Shown here one piece after another: positions 1-11,631 of a DNA stretch of 64,000 bases. The stretch comes from Muribaculaceae bacterium Zag1. Its GTDB lineage: Bacteria; Bacteroidota; Bacteroidia; Bacteroidales; Muribaculaceae. The stretch is from NCBI GenBank assembly GCA_002633115.1, contig NWBJ01000045.1, forward strand, positions 23,739-87,738, written 5' to 3'. Position numbers and translations under genes: made by a program. Within the stretch, counting starts at the first letter, position 1. Each line of letters begins with the position of its first letter. Under the pieces are notes generated by a model, which worked only from the letters and a program-made list of their open reading frames with translations, did not search any database and was not told the origin of the DNA.

Positions 1-12
1 GGAAACAAATGC

Positions 13-50
13 TGGATTTCCGTGTAATCCGTGTAATCCGTGGTTTTATT
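13..50. repeat. Single arm of the CCGTGTAATCCGTGTAATCCGTGG repeat (family B)
   Basis: tccgtgtaatccgtgtaatccgtggtttt; same motif as paired copies near 20057 and 52321. Confidence 0.8.
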
Positions 51-65
51 CGAATCTCAGTGGTT

Positions 66-392
66 TTACAAGAATCCCAGTTCGAGTTTGGCTTCTTCGC
101 TCATCATGTCTTGGTTCCACTCTGGTTCGAACACCAGGTTGACATTGACCGACTTGATGCCGTCGATGCTGCGCAGCTTGTCGTAGACATCGTTGACCAG
201 AAAGTCGGCCATCGGACAGTTGGGAGCTGTCAGCGTCATATCCACATTGAGGTTGGCGTCATCGTCGAGGTCGATCTTATACACCAGCCCGAGGCTGTAG
301 ATATTCACCGGTATCTCCGGGTCATAGACAGTGCTCAACATCTCCACTATCTTCTCCTCCAATCTCAATTTCTCTTCTGCAGTCATATACAA
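66..392 (-). CDS. MIP18/DUF59 family Fe-S assembly protein
   Basis: EKIVEMLSTVYDPEIPVNIYSLGLVYKI...LTAPNCPMADFLVNDV is typical of DUF59/SufT-like proteins. Confidence 0.9.
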   Translation of the reverse strand: MYMTAEEKLRLEEKIVEMLSTVYDPEIPVNIYSLGLVYKIDLDDDANLNVDMTLTAPNCPMADFLVNDVYDKLRSIDGIKSVNVNLVFEPEWNQDMMSEEAKLELGFL

Positions 393-479
393 TATAGTAT
401 AATGGGTTAAAAATTCATTCTTACTTTCTATTGAGAGCCGGACTATCGCATTCTAATCTACTTCCCAGGAAGTTTCATA

Positions 480-630
480 CCCCACATTCCGTGGCATTCC
501 ACTCAACTTGGTATCCGGATGGCTAGTGCGTAGCACTGCCATCCGGACACCTGTGGGATCGAGTAACCCTCCAGGTACGGTTGATTGACAGGAGACGTGC
601 AACGCGCTAGCCATCCGGAAACCTATTAGA
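480..630. repeat. Family C palindromic cluster (CCGGATGGC + GTGCGTAGCAC)
   Basis: ccccacattccgtg, ggtatccggatggctagtgcgtagcactgccatccgg and cgcgctagccatccgg; related copies at 53291-53400 and 57346-57582. Confidence 0.75.
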
Positions 631-666
631 CATGGGGGCAAAGCCCCAAAAGGAAAATAGGATATG

Positions 667-674
667 CAAAGGTA
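667..674 (-). promoter_or_regulatory. Bacteroidota -7 box (TACCTTTG) for the DUF59 gene
   Basis: Minus strand TACCTTTGCATA matches TAnnTTTG; implies a leader of about 265 nt. Confidence 0.45.
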
Positions 675-907
675 ATTATTTTGGTTGGAATGACAAAGGG
701 GGAGAGGGGTGAATTGAGGGGAGAGGGAGAGGAAAAAGGGGTGATTATCGTTTTTTATGGTGATTTATTTCGGTATTTTAAGCGAAATTCGTATCTTTGC
801 GCATTAATTTCCCGAAATAGCAATTTCAGACAAGTCTGCAAATAGCGATTGAGAAAAGTAAACAAATCTGCAAACTGACCATCAAGCAATTTCAACGACC
901 CTATAAT

Positions 908-2596
908 ATGAAAAAATTTTTACTATCCTTGCTCTGCGTCGCCGCTTGCGCCACCAGCGTCATGGCTGAGACCTGGACGTGGCAGGGCAACGGATTCTAC
1001 CGCGTAGAAAACTACAAAACCACCCGCATAGCCTACCTGATGGACCGCCACGCCGTGGTCGACAAGACAGCTGCTAAGGTCGACTTCTCAGCCATCGAGC
1101 TATATTACACCCACGAGACCGCCCTCTCTGACCCAGCATCAGTGCTGTATATCGAGAAGGTGGGCAGCCTCTACAACATCAAGGCCCAGAACTGCAGCGT
1201 CTACGACATGGTCGAAGCGTACATGAACTTGTTGGCCGAGGGCGAAAATGGCGCCTGCCTGGCCTATGGCACCTACAGCGGCATGACCAAATACATGGGC
1301 GACATGGACTATTCGACCAAGGAGATGACCTACATGGTTGACAACGCCGTCAACGCCGGACGCCTCTGGTACACCCACCCCATCAGCGAGACTTCATCTG
1401 ACAACTTCTTCGGTTTCAAGCCCACCGTCACCGCCGACGGCAACAACTACTGCGTGAGCTACTGCTCATTCGCCTACACCATGCCCGACGGCATGGAGGC
1501 CCTGTATGTGACCACTGTCGACAACAAGCGCGGCCTGGCCGTGTATGACACCATGACTGGCACAGTGGCCGGCGGCGCTCCCGTCGTAATCAAGTGCAAG
1601 GGCGCCAACGTGGCCGACAACATAGTAACCCTCAAGGCATCAGGCGGCACTACCCCCTCGGGCAACAAGCTCCAGGGCGCCTACTTCGCCAGCAACCGCG
1701 CTAACCACGTGGCTTACACCGATTGGGACAAGTCGACCATGCGCGAACTCGGCATTACCTCAGAGGGCAAACTCGGCTACATCTCAGCCGACTATGAAAT
1801 GGTGCCCCGAAACACCAGCTACCTGGTGGTCGACGCTGACGCTCCCGCCGAACTGCGCCTGGTGAGCAAGGCAGAATATCAGTCGATCATCGATGCCGAA
1901 ATCTCTGTGGAGAGCCTTACCCTCAACGCTGACAAGTGCGAACTCGAGATTGGCGACACCTACCAGCTCAATGCCACCATCCAGCCCACCAACGCTACCT
2001 GGCCCGAAGTGACTTGGACTATTGGCAACAACAGCGTGGCTACCATCAGCGCTACCGGACTCGTGACCGCTGTAGGTGAAGGCACCACCACCGTTACGGC
2101 TACCGCTGACGGCATCAAGGCCACAGTGTCGGTGAGCGTAAGCAAGAAGGCTCAGTCGATCACTTGGAATCAGGACTTCTCGACCGTATACGACAATGAG
2201 ACCATCACCCTCAACGCTACCGCATCGAGCGGCTTGGCAGTGAGCTACCAGGTGGTGAAAGGTTCATCGATCGCCTCCATTTCTGGCAACGTGCTGACCC
2301 TGACCGGCGATGGCGAAGTGTCGATCAAGGCTACCCAGAGCGGCAACTCGACCTATGCTGAGGCAGCCTCGGTGACCATGACATTTAATGTGCTGGCTGG
2401 CATCTCATCGGCAGCAGCCGATGGCGGCTTCACAGTGAGCGGCCGCGAACTGCTCAACCCGCAGCGCGAACAAATGGGCGTGTACTCAATCCTCGGCGCA
2501 GCCGTCTACCAGGGCCAGGCTGAGAACATCACCCTCAACCCCGGCGTCTACATCGTGCGCACCCCCACCACCGCCAAGAAAATCGTCATCAGATAA
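908..2596 (+). CDS. Secreted protein with BIG2 (bacterial Ig-like) domain and T9SS-type C-terminal tail
   Basis: Signal peptide MKKFLLSLLCVAACATSVMA; VESLTLNADKCELEIGDTYQLNATIQPTNATWPEVTWTIGNNSVATIS; tail GVYIVRTPTTAKKIVIR. Confidence 0.85.
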   Translation: MKKFLLSLLCVAACATSVMAETWTWQGNGFYRVENYKTTRIAYLMDRHAVVDKTAAKVDFSAIELYYTHETALSDPASVLYIEKVGSLYNIKAQNCSVYDMVEAYMNLLAEGENGACLAYGTYSGMTKYMGDMDYSTKEMTYMVDNAVNAGRLWYTHPISETSSDNFFGFKPTVTADGNNYCVSYCSFAYTMPDGMEALYVTTVDNKRGLAVYDTMTGTVAGGAPVVIKCKGANVADNIVTLKASGGTTPSGNKLQGAYFASNRANHVAYTDWDKSTMRELGITSEGKLGYISADYEMVPRNTSYLVVDADAPAELRLVSKAEYQSIIDAEISVESLTLNADKCELEIGDTYQLNATIQPTNATWPEVTWTIGNNSVATISATGLVTAVGEGTTTVTATADGIKATVSVSVSKKAQSITWNQDFSTVYDNETITLNATASSGLAVSYQVVKGSSIASISGNVLTLTGDGEVSIKATQSGNSTYAEAASVTMTFNVLAGISSAAADGGFTVSGRELLNPQREQMGVYSILGAAVYQGQAENITLNPGVYIVRTPTTAKKIVIR

Positions 2597-2782
2597 AGAC
2601 CATAAGGACATAAGAAACGTAAGCACGTAAGAAAACGTAAGCACGTAAGAAAACGTAAGCACACTATAGGTAAATTAAATTTAAATTACCTGAGGTGTGC
2701 TTACGTTTTCTTACGTGCTTACGTTTTCTTACGTGCTTATGGTTTCTTACGTGCTTATGGTTTCTTATGTGCTTACGTTTTT
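2597..2782. repeat. Family A long hairpin, GTAAGCACGTAAGAAA subtype
   Basis: Left arm of tandem acgtaagcacgtaagaaa units starting at the CDS stop; right arm of inverted cttacgttttcttacgtg units; AT-rich centre. Confidence 0.9.
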
Positions 2783-2787
2783 GGTAG

Positions 2788-2858
2788 GTACAAAAAAAAT
2801 TATTCGTCGTCACGACGAATAATCTTCTACCTTAAATCTAATACCATGAAAAACTGAT
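2788..2858 (-). ncRNA. Candidate sRNA, copy 1
   Basis: Minus-strand TACCTTTG box (2860-2867), body CATCAGTTTTTCATGGTATTAGATTTAAGGTAGAAG, perfect terminator stem 2799-2823, T8 run; paralogous to 49908-49976. Confidence 0.6.
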
Positions 2859-3043
2859 GCAAAGGTACGACTTTTATGTTATACAACATAATTTTTCGGC
2901 AAAAATCTACACTCATTTCACATTATTTAGCCTTTCTACCGATTTCTCACCTAATATTTAGAAATCTTATCCCTCAACTGGCTATTATTTGAAGAAAAAT
3001 GAGTAACTTTGCATTTAAATCCATAAATACGCAACTATTGAGC

Positions 3044-4552
3044 ATGAACGAATTGAGCGAACAAGAAGCCATACGCCGCGCCTCGCTGCAGAAGCTTCGC
3101 GATATGGGCATCGAGCCCTACCCCGCCGCGCTATATCCCGTCGACGCATATACCGACGAAATCAAGGCCAATTTCTCTGACGAGCAGCAGCCTCCGCGTC
3201 CCGTTACCATTGCCGGACGCCTCATGAGCCGCCGCATCATGGGCAAAGCATCATTTATCGAACTAATGGACTCGCGTGGACGCATCCAGGTGTATGTGTC
3301 GCGCGATGAAATATGCCCGGGCGAAGACAAAGACATGTACAATGTGGTGTTCAAGAAACTGCTCGACATCGGCGACTTCATCGGAATCAAGGGATTCGTA
3401 TTCCGCACCCAGACCGGCGAAATCACCGTGCATGCCCAAGAATTGACAGTGCTCAGCAAGAGCCTGCGCCCCCTGCCCATCGTTAAGGTCAAGGACGGCG
3501 TGGCTTATGACGCATTCGAGGACCCCGAGCAGCGCTATCGCCAGCGCTATGTCGACCTGGTAGTCAACCCCGGCGTGAAGGATATCTTCCTCAAGCGCAC
3601 AAAGGTCTACAACTCGATGCGCGAATATTTCAACCAAGCCGGCTACATCGAGGTTGAAACCCCCATCCTGCAGTCAATACCCGGCGGCGCATCTGCTCGC
3701 CCATTCATAACCCACCACAACGCCCTGGACATCCCCCTGTACCTGCGCATCGCTGATGAGCTGTATCTCAAGCGCCTGATCGTGGGCGGTTTTGAGGGCG
3801 TGTACGAGTTCTCAAAGAATTTCCGCAACGAGGGCATGGACCGCAACCACAATCCAGAGTTCACCTGCATGGAGATTTATGTCGCCTACAAAGACTACAA
3901 CTGGATGATGGACTTTACCGAGAAGATGCTCGAGAAGATTTGTCTCGACGTAAACGGTACCACCGAGGTCAAGATTGGCGACAATGTGATCAGCTTCAAG
4001 GCTCCCTATCGCCGCGTGACCATGATCGACGCCATCAAGGAGCATACTGGCATCGACATCACCGGCATGGACGAGGAGCAGCTGCGCGACGTGTGCCGCC
4101 AACTCGACATCGATGTCGACCCCAAGCTGGGCAAGGGCAAGCTCATCGATGAGATTTTCGGCGAGAAGTGCGAGGGCAAATACATCCAGCCCACCTTCAT
4201 CATCGACTACCCAATCGAAATGTCGCCCCTCACCAAGAAGCACCGCAACAACCCCGAACTCACCGAGCGCTTTGAGCTGATGGTCAACGGCAAAGAGCTG
4301 GCCAACGCTTACAGCGAGCTCAACGACCCCATCGACCAATACGAGCGCTTTGTCGAGCAAATGCGCCTGGGCGAAAAGGGCGACGATGAGGCTATGATCA
4401 TCGACCAGGACTTTGTGCGCGCCCTTGAATACGGAATGCCTCCGACATCAGGCATGGGCATTGGCATGGACCGCCTGGTGATGCTGATGACCGGCCAAAC
4501 CGCCATCCAAGAGGTGCTGCTATTCCCCCAAATGCGACCCGAAAAGAAATGA
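3044..4552 (+). CDS. lysS: Lysyl-tRNA synthetase (class II)
   Basis: Class II signature [62 protein letters not shown]. The ORF-track start 2999 includes a TAACTTTGC promoter box, so the ATG at 3044 is preferred. Confidence 0.95.
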   Translation: MNELSEQEAIRRASLQKLRDMGIEPYPAALYPVDAYTDEIKANFSDEQQPPRPVTIAGRLMSRRIMGKASFIELMDSRGRIQVYVSRDEICPGEDKDMYNVVFKKLLDIGDFIGIKGFVFRTQTGEITVHAQELTVLSKSLRPLPIVKVKDGVAYDAFEDPEQRYRQRYVDLVVNPGVKDIFLKRTKVYNSMREYFNQAGYIEVETPILQSIPGGASARPFITHHNALDIPLYLRIADELYLKRLIVGGFEGVYEFSKNFRNEGMDRNHNPEFTCMEIYVAYKDYNWMMDFTEKMLEKICLDVNGTTEVKIGDNVISFKAPYRRVTMIDAIKEHTGIDITGMDEEQLRDVCRQLDIDVDPKLGKGKLIDEIFGEKCEGKYIQPTFIIDYPIEMSPLTKKHRNNPELTERFELMVNGKELANAYSELNDPIDQYERFVEQMRLGEKGDDEAMIIDQDFVRALEYGMPPTSGMGIGMDRLVMLMTGQTAIQEVLLFPQMRPEKK

Positions 4553-4618
4553 AAAATTAAAAATGAAAAATTAAAAATTCATTGTTCATTTTTCATTGTT
4601 CATTATTCATTTTTCATT
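4552..4618. repeat. Period-7 AT-rich tract upstream of gpsA
   Basis: AAAAATT AAAAATG AAAAATT AAAAATT CATTGTT CATTTTT CATTGTT CATTATT CATTTTT in phase. Confidence 0.85.
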
Positions 4619-4624
4619 AGAACT

Positions 4625-5620
4625 ATGGAGTTTCCTGGCAAGATAGCTGTGATGGGCGGCGGCAGTTGGGCTACCGCCTTGGCAAAGTTGCTGCTGCGCA
4701 ACTGCGAAACCGTGGAATGGTACATGCGGCGCGACGACCGCATCGAGGAGTTCAAACGCGAGGGCCACAACCCCGCCTACCTGACCGATGTGGAGTTTGA
4801 CACCAGCCGCATATTCTTCTCATCTGACATCAACGAGGTGTGCCGCAACTGCGACACCCTGCTCTTGGCCACCCCCTCGCCCTACTTCAAGGACCATGCG
4901 GCCAAGATCAATGTCGACATAAGCCAAAAGGCCGTAGTGTCGGCCATCAAGGGCATCGTGCCAGATGAGAATATGCTCGTCACCGACTATATGGCCCAGA
5001 AATTCGGCATAGCCCGCGACAACCTGTTGGTGATTTCCGGCCCATGCCACGCCGAGGAGATAGCCCTCGACCGCATCAGCTATCTCACCATCGGTTGTCA
5101 CAACCTGCAGCGTAGCAAGGACTTTGCCAAGTGCATCTCCAGCAAAAACTCGCATACCATAACCTCGACCGATGTCGACGGCATCGAATACGCCGCTGTG
5201 CTCAAGAATGTCTACGCCATCGCCGCCGGCATCATCCACGGCATGAAACGCGGAGACAACTTCCTGGCCATGCTCGTGAGCAACGCCATCCGCGAGATGG
5301 AGCGATTTGTCCACGCCGTAAGCCCCCGGCCGAGGCAGATTTGCGATTCGGTGTATCTCGGCGACTTGCTGGTGACATCCTACTCGCGATTCTCGCGAAA
5401 CCACAATTTCGGTTCGATGATCGGCAAGGGCTATTCGGTCAAGGCCGCTCGCATGGAGATGGAGCAGACTGCCGAGGGATACTACGGCACCAAGTGCATC
5501 CACGACATCAACCAGCGGCGCCAGGTCGACATGCCTATCCTCGACACCGTATATGACATACTCTACCGCGGAGTGCCGGCCTACCGCGCCATCAGCGCTC
5601 TGAGCGACAAACTCAAATAA
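4625..5620 (+). CDS. gpsA: Glycerol-3-phosphate dehydrogenase NAD(P)+
   Basis: IAVMGGGSWATALAKLL Rossmann motif; YAAVLKNVYAIAAGI. Confidence 0.93.
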   Translation: MEFPGKIAVMGGGSWATALAKLLLRNCETVEWYMRRDDRIEEFKREGHNPAYLTDVEFDTSRIFFSSDINEVCRNCDTLLLATPSPYFKDHAAKINVDISQKAVVSAIKGIVPDENMLVTDYMAQKFGIARDNLLVISGPCHAEEIALDRISYLTIGCHNLQRSKDFAKCISSKNSHTITSTDVDGIEYAAVLKNVYAIAAGIIHGMKRGDNFLAMLVSNAIREMERFVHAVSPRPRQICDSVYLGDLLVTSYSRFSRNHNFGSMIGKGYSVKAARMEMEQTAEGYYGTKCIHDINQRRQVDMPILDTVYDILYRGVPAYRAISALSDKLK

Positions 5621-5626
5621 GCGAGA

Positions 5627-6076
5627 ATGGGCAGGCTGCTATCGATCGACTTTGGGCGCAAGCGCTGCGGCATAGCGGTGACCGACCCATTGCGCATAGC
5701 CGCCAACCCGCTCGAGACGGTGCGCACCTGCGACCTGGTGGCATTTCTCGCCAAGTATTGCGCCGCCGAGGCGGTCGACAAGATCATCGTGGGGCTCCCC
5801 ACCACCCTGAGGGGCGAACCCTCGGAATCACAACGATGGCTGCGCCCGGCCATGGCCCAGGTGCAAAAAGCCCTGCCCGAGATGCCCATCGAATATTACG
5901 ATGAGCGATTCACCTCGGTGCTGGCCCATCGGGCCATGCTCGATGGAGGCCTCGGCAAGATGGCGCGCCGCGACAAAGCCACAGTCGACCGCGTGTCGGC
6001 CGCTATTCTATTGAACGATTATCTACAAGCAAGCCCCCAGCCCCCTAAAGGGGGGAGCTCCGGAGAGGGGATTTGA
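5627..6076 (+). CDS. ruvX: YqgF/RuvX putative Holliday junction resolvase
   Basis: MGRLLSIDFGRKRCGIAVTDPLRIAANPLETV; C-terminal ASPQPPKGGSSGEGI is encoded by an intergenic-type repeat. Confidence 0.92.
   Translation: MGRLLSIDFGRKRCGIAVTDPLRIAANPLETVRTCDLVAFLAKYCAAEAVDKIIVGLPTTLRGEPSESQRWLRPAMAQVQKALPEMPIEYYDERFTSVLAHRAMLDGGLGKMARRDKATVDRVSAAILLNDYLQASPQPPKGGSSGEGI
6030..6073. repeat. GC-rich cccccagccccctaaaggggggagctcc repeat
   Basis: Inverted cccccagccccct / aggggggagct at the end of the ruvX frame. Confidence 0.6.
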
Positions 6077-6101
6077 TACTAACAGAAACATACCTGAGCT
6101 T

Positions 6102-6671
6102 ATGAAGCTACCAATATACCTGTATGGCCACCCGGTGCTACGCGCCGTGTCTAAGGACCTGACACCCGAATACCCCGATCTGCAAAAGCTGATCGACGAC
6201 ATGTTTGAGACTATGTACTTCTCTGAAGGCGTAGGTTTGGCTGCGCCGCAAGTGGGCAAGAACATACGCCTCATCGTGATTGACGCCACGCCCGTGGCCG
6301 AGAACTTCCCCGACTGCGACGGCTGGAAAAAAGCCCTCATCAATCCCAAGCTCGAGGTGCTCGACGGCGACATGGTAAGTCGCAGCGAGGGCTGTCTGAG
6401 CCTGCCAGGCATGTCGGAGGATGTCAAGCGCGTAGAGCACATACGCCTCACTTGGCTCGATGAGAATTTTGAGGAGCATTGCGAGGAGTTTACCGGCTTC
6501 CTATCGCGCATCATCCAGCACGAATGTGACCATCTCGAGGGCAAGGTGTATATGGACCGCGTATCGGCCATCCGCCGCCAGCTCGACCGCTCAAAGCTCA
6601 ACAACATAGCCACCGGCAAAGTCCACTGCGACTACCCCACCCGCACAGCGCCGCCCAAGCGCAAGCGCTAA
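6102..6671 (+). CDS. def: Peptide deformylase
   Basis: GVGLAAPQVG, EGCLSLPG and QHECDHLEG motifs. Confidence 0.96.
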   Translation: MKLPIYLYGHPVLRAVSKDLTPEYPDLQKLIDDMFETMYFSEGVGLAAPQVGKNIRLIVIDATPVAENFPDCDGWKKALINPKLEVLDGDMVSRSEGCLSLPGMSEDVKRVEHIRLTWLDENFEEHCEEFTGFLSRIIQHECDHLEGKVYMDRVSAIRRQLDRSKLNNIATGKVHCDYPTRTAPPKRKR

Positions 6672-6760
6672 GGTGCGATAGCGCTAAAGCGCAATATGCG
6701 CAGGCGCCAATATGCGCCAAGGCGCAATAGCTGACGCAGTGGCCCAAGAGGGTAATATTT

Positions 6761-6800
6761 CCAAAAACTAAAAACCAAAGACCAAAGACCCAATAACTCA
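6761..6800. repeat. Period-7 tract ending at the ettA start codon
   Basis: CCAAAAA CTAAAAA CCAAAGA CCAAAGA CCCAATA ACTCATG. Confidence 0.7.
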
Positions 6801-6828
6801 TGGCTGACGATAAAAAGTAATATTCTCG

Positions 6829-8484
<1,656 letters not shown>

Positions 8485-8486
8485 TA

Positions 8487-9041
8487 ATGAAACCAGAAGT
8501 AACATACTGCGGACTGACATTTGTGCCATATATCACCCGCGAACAAATCGAGGCCCGCATCCAAGCTATCGCGGAGGAAATAACTGCCGACTGCCGCGAC
8601 AAGAACCCCCTGCTCCTATGCGTGCTTACCGGGGCATTCCCCTTTGCCAGCGACCTATTCCGCGCTATCGACACCGATGCTGAGATAGCCTTCATCCGGC
8701 TTAAGAGTTACTCGGGCACCCAGACCACCGGTCAGGTGCGCGAGGTGCTCGGCCTGAACGAGGATATCACAGGGCGCACCATCATCATTGTCGAAGACAT
8801 CATCGACACTGGCCACACAATGTTCAACCTGGTAAACACCCTGCGCGAGAAGCGTCCAGCCGACATCAAGATCGCTACGCTCCTCTACAAGCCCCAAGCG
8901 CTGGCCCTGCCGGTCAAACCCGACTATGTGGGATTTGAAATCCCCACAAAATTCATCATCGGATTTGGCCTCGATATCGACGGCAAGGCCCGTAACCTCA
9001 ATGATATTTATGTAATCAAGGAGAATCAGCCAACCAACTGA
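8487..9041 (+). CDS. hpt: Hypoxanthine phosphoribosyltransferase
   Basis: PRPP motif IIIVEDIIDTGHTM; PDYVGFEIP. Confidence 0.92.
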   Translation: MKPEVTYCGLTFVPYITREQIEARIQAIAEEITADCRDKNPLLLCVLTGAFPFASDLFRAIDTDAEIAFIRLKSYSGTQTTGQVREVLGLNEDITGRTIIIVEDIIDTGHTMFNLVNTLREKRPADIKIATLLYKPQALALPVKPDYVGFEIPTKFIIGFGLDIDGKARNLNDIYVIKENQPTN

Positions 9042-9130
9042 CCCTCTCGAGTGTTAGTATTCAAGCAGGGTTGGCCCTCAGATTCATTTTGGTCCCCTCA
9101 ACTATTTATTTATTCTTTTATTAACACGCC

Positions 9131-9712
9131 ATGATCAATATTGTAATTTTCGGCGGTCCGGGTTCCGGCAAAGGCACTCAGAGCGCCAAGATAGCTAAGA
9201 AATACGGGCTATTCCACATCTCCACCGGCGATGTGCTACGCGATCATATAGCCCGCAAGACAGATATCGGCAAAGTGGCTCACAGCTATATCAGCCAAGG
9301 CATGCTTATACCCGATAAGTTGATGATCAAGATTCTTGAGGATCTGATGCGCAGCCGCGTTGAGGAGACCAAGCACGGCGTGATCTTCGACGGCTTCCCC
9401 CGTACCCTGCCTCAAGCCCAAGAGCTTGACATGCTGCTCACTACCCTCGACACCCGCATCGAAGCCGTAATCGGCCTCGAGGTGCCAGACGACGAACTCA
9501 CCAAGCGCCTGCTGCTGCGCGGCCAAGAGTCGGGCCGCAGCGACGATAACGCTGAAGCTATCCGCACCCGTCTCGCTGTATACCACAAGCAGACCAAACC
9601 GCTGATGGAATACTACAAAGAGACCGGTCGCTACCACGCTATCAACGGCGTAGCCACCATCGATGAAATCTTCGACCAAATCTGCGCCGTCATAGACAAA
9701 GCAAATGAATAA
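9131..9712 (+). CDS. adk: Adenylate kinase
   Basis: GGPGSGKGTQSAKIAKKYGLFHISTGDVLRD; DGFPRTLPQAQ. Confidence 0.97.
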   Translation: MINIVIFGGPGSGKGTQSAKIAKKYGLFHISTGDVLRDHIARKTDIGKVAHSYISQGMLIPDKLMIKILEDLMRSRVEETKHGVIFDGFPRTLPQAQELDMLLTTLDTRIEAVIGLEVPDDELTKRLLLRGQESGRSDDNAEAIRTRLAVYHKQTKPLMEYYKETGRYHAINGVATIDEIFDQICAVIDKANE

Positions 9713-9780
9713 TGAAAAATGAATAATGAAAAATAATCCAGTTGGGTTATTTTTCATTATTCATTTTTATTTTTTAATTT
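9704..9780. repeat. Period-7 tract between adk and the acyl-CoA ligase
   Basis: AATGAAT AATGAAA AATGAAT AATGAAA, then inverted TTATTTTTCATTATTCATTTTTA. Confidence 0.75.
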
Positions 9781-9792
9781 AAATACTACCTT

Positions 9793-11469
9793 ATGTCGGT
9801 TCTCCTCAAATACTTTGAAGAATCTTTTCGCGACAACTATGAATTGCCAGCACTGACTGATTATTCCTCAGGCAACACCCTCACCTACGGAGCATTCGCC
9901 AAGCGCATAGCCCGCACTCACCTATTGTTTGAAGGAGCTGGCATCAAGCCCGGCGACAAGATAGCCCTGCTCGGTCGCAATACCCCCGAGTGGGTGGCTA
10001 CGTTTATGGCTACCCTCACCTACGGAGCCGTAATCGTGCCTATTCTCAACGATTTCAATCCCATCGATGCTCAGCATATTGTAAACCACTCTGACGCCGA
10101 GATCCTCTTTGTCGACGAGAATATCTACGAGCACATGGAATTTGAGAATATGCCCAAAATCCAAGCCGTGATATCGCTCGGTTCGCGCGCTATCCTCGCT
10201 GAGCGCAATCCCGAAGCTCGGCAGACAATCAGCCGCGCCATGAAGAGCGTGACGCGCCGATTCAACAAGGCTTATCCCGACGGATTCTCGGCCGAGTGCA
10301 TCAAATACCCCGACATCCCCGACAGCAATATCGGCATCATCAACTATACCTCTGGCACCACCGGTTTCTCTAAGGGCGTAATGCTCACCCACAGCAACCT
10401 GGAGGGCAATGTAGGATTCGGCATCGACTCCAAACTGCACTATCGCGGTTCGCGCGCCTTGTCGTTCCTGCCTCTGGCCCACGCCTACGGCTGTGCATTC
10501 GACATGCTGGTGCCTCTGGCAGTGGGCAGCCATGTCACCATCCTTGGCAAGACTCCTACGCCGGGCGTGTTGCTCAAGGCTTTCGCCTCGGTCAAGCCGT
10601 CGCTTATCATCTGCGTGCCTCTGATTCTGGAGAAGATTTACAAGAAGATGATTGTGCCGATGATCACCAAGCGTCCGCTGCGCTGGGTGCTGGCTGTGCC
10701 GGGCCTCGACCGCGCCATCTACGGGCGCATCCGCTCAAAGCTGGTTGAGGCATTTGGCGGCGAATTTGAAGAGGTAATCGTGGGCGGCGCTCCCCTCAAC
10801 GCTGAGGTCGAGCAATTCCTGACCAAGATAAAATTCCCATTCACCGTGGGCTATGGCATGACCGAGTGCGGCCCGCTGATCAGCTACACACCCTGGCGTT
10901 CATTCATACCCTCATCATCTGGCCATACCCTCCCCGGCATCATGACCGCCAAAATCGGCCGCACCGAGGGCATGAACATCGATGGACAAGGCGAAATCAT
11001 GGTGCGTGGCAAGAATGTGATGAAGGGATATTACAAGAATCCCGAGGCTACCGAGGCAGTGCTTGAACCTGATGGCTGGCTGCATACCGGCGATATGGGA
11101 TATCTGGGCGGAGCCGACGGCCAGACGGTATTTATCCGTGGCCGCTACAAGACCATGATCCTCACCGCCAACGGCCAGAATATCTATCCCGAGGAGATTG
11201 AGGCTAAGCTAAACAATATGCCGTATGCGGCTGAGAGCTTGGTGGTTGACCGCAACGGTCACCTCACCGCGCTCGTCTACCCGGATATGGACCAGGCCGA
11301 TGCCGAGGGATACCGCATCGAACAGATCGAGAACATTATGGCCAACGAAATCCTGCCAGAGCTCAACAAGCTGCTCGCTCCCTACGAGCGCATCCACCGC
11401 ATCCAGCTCGTGCCGCAGGAATTCGAGAAGACCCCCAAGCGCTCAATCCGCCGCTTCCTCTACTCATAA
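9793..11469 (+). CDS. AMP-binding long-chain acyl-CoA ligase
   Basis: IINYTSGTTGFSKGVMLTHSN; GYGMTECGPLISYTPW; WLHTGDMGYL. Confidence 0.92.
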   Translation: MSVLLKYFEESFRDNYELPALTDYSSGNTLTYGAFAKRIARTHLLFEGAGIKPGDKIALLGRNTPEWVATFMATLTYGAVIVPILNDFNPIDAQHIVNHSDAEILFVDENIYEHMEFENMPKIQAVISLGSRAILAERNPEARQTISRAMKSVTRRFNKAYPDGFSAECIKYPDIPDSNIGIINYTSGTTGFSKGVMLTHSNLEGNVGFGIDSKLHYRGSRALSFLPLAHAYGCAFDMLVPLAVGSHVTILGKTPTPGVLLKAFASVKPSLIICVPLILEKIYKKMIVPMITKRPLRWVLAVPGLDRAIYGRIRSKLVEAFGGEFEEVIVGGAPLNAEVEQFLTKIKFPFTVGYGMTECGPLISYTPWRSFIPSSSGHTLPGIMTAKIGRTEGMNIDGQGEIMVRGKNVMKGYYKNPEATEAVLEPDGWLHTGDMGYLGGADGQTVFIRGRYKTMILTANGQNIYPEEIEAKLNNMPYAAESLVVDRNGHLTALVYPDMDQADAEGYRIEQIENIMANEILPELNKLLAPYERIHRIQLVPQEFEKTPKRSIRRFLYS

Positions 11470-11474
11470 TACAT

Positions 11475-11591
11475 AAAGACCGTAAGGACATAAGAAACAT
11501 AAGGACATAAACTATATAAGACTTTTCAAATTAAGTTTATCTGATAACATAAGCCTTGAGTCCTTATGTTGCTTATGTCCTTACGGTCTTT
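11475..11591. repeat. Family A long hairpin, GTAAGGACATAAG subtype
   Basis: aaagaccgtaaggacataagaaacataaggacataa ... ttatgttgcttatgtccttacggtcttt. Confidence 0.9.
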
Positions 11592-11631
11592 ACTCCTATA
11601 AAGGAATTAAATCACAAATTATTTACCAATC

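Noticed and set aside
2597-2782. Considered as a CRISPR array
   Set aside because: Repeats are 17-18 bp, arranged in opposed arms with no unique spacers of regular length and no cas genes nearby.
2999-3043. 15-aa N-terminal extension of lysS
   Set aside because: Contains the TAACTTTGC promoter box, so it lies at or upstream of the likely transcription start.
4820-5503. 227-aa minus-strand ORF
   Set aside because: Antisense to gpsA; low-complexity composition typical of shadow frames.
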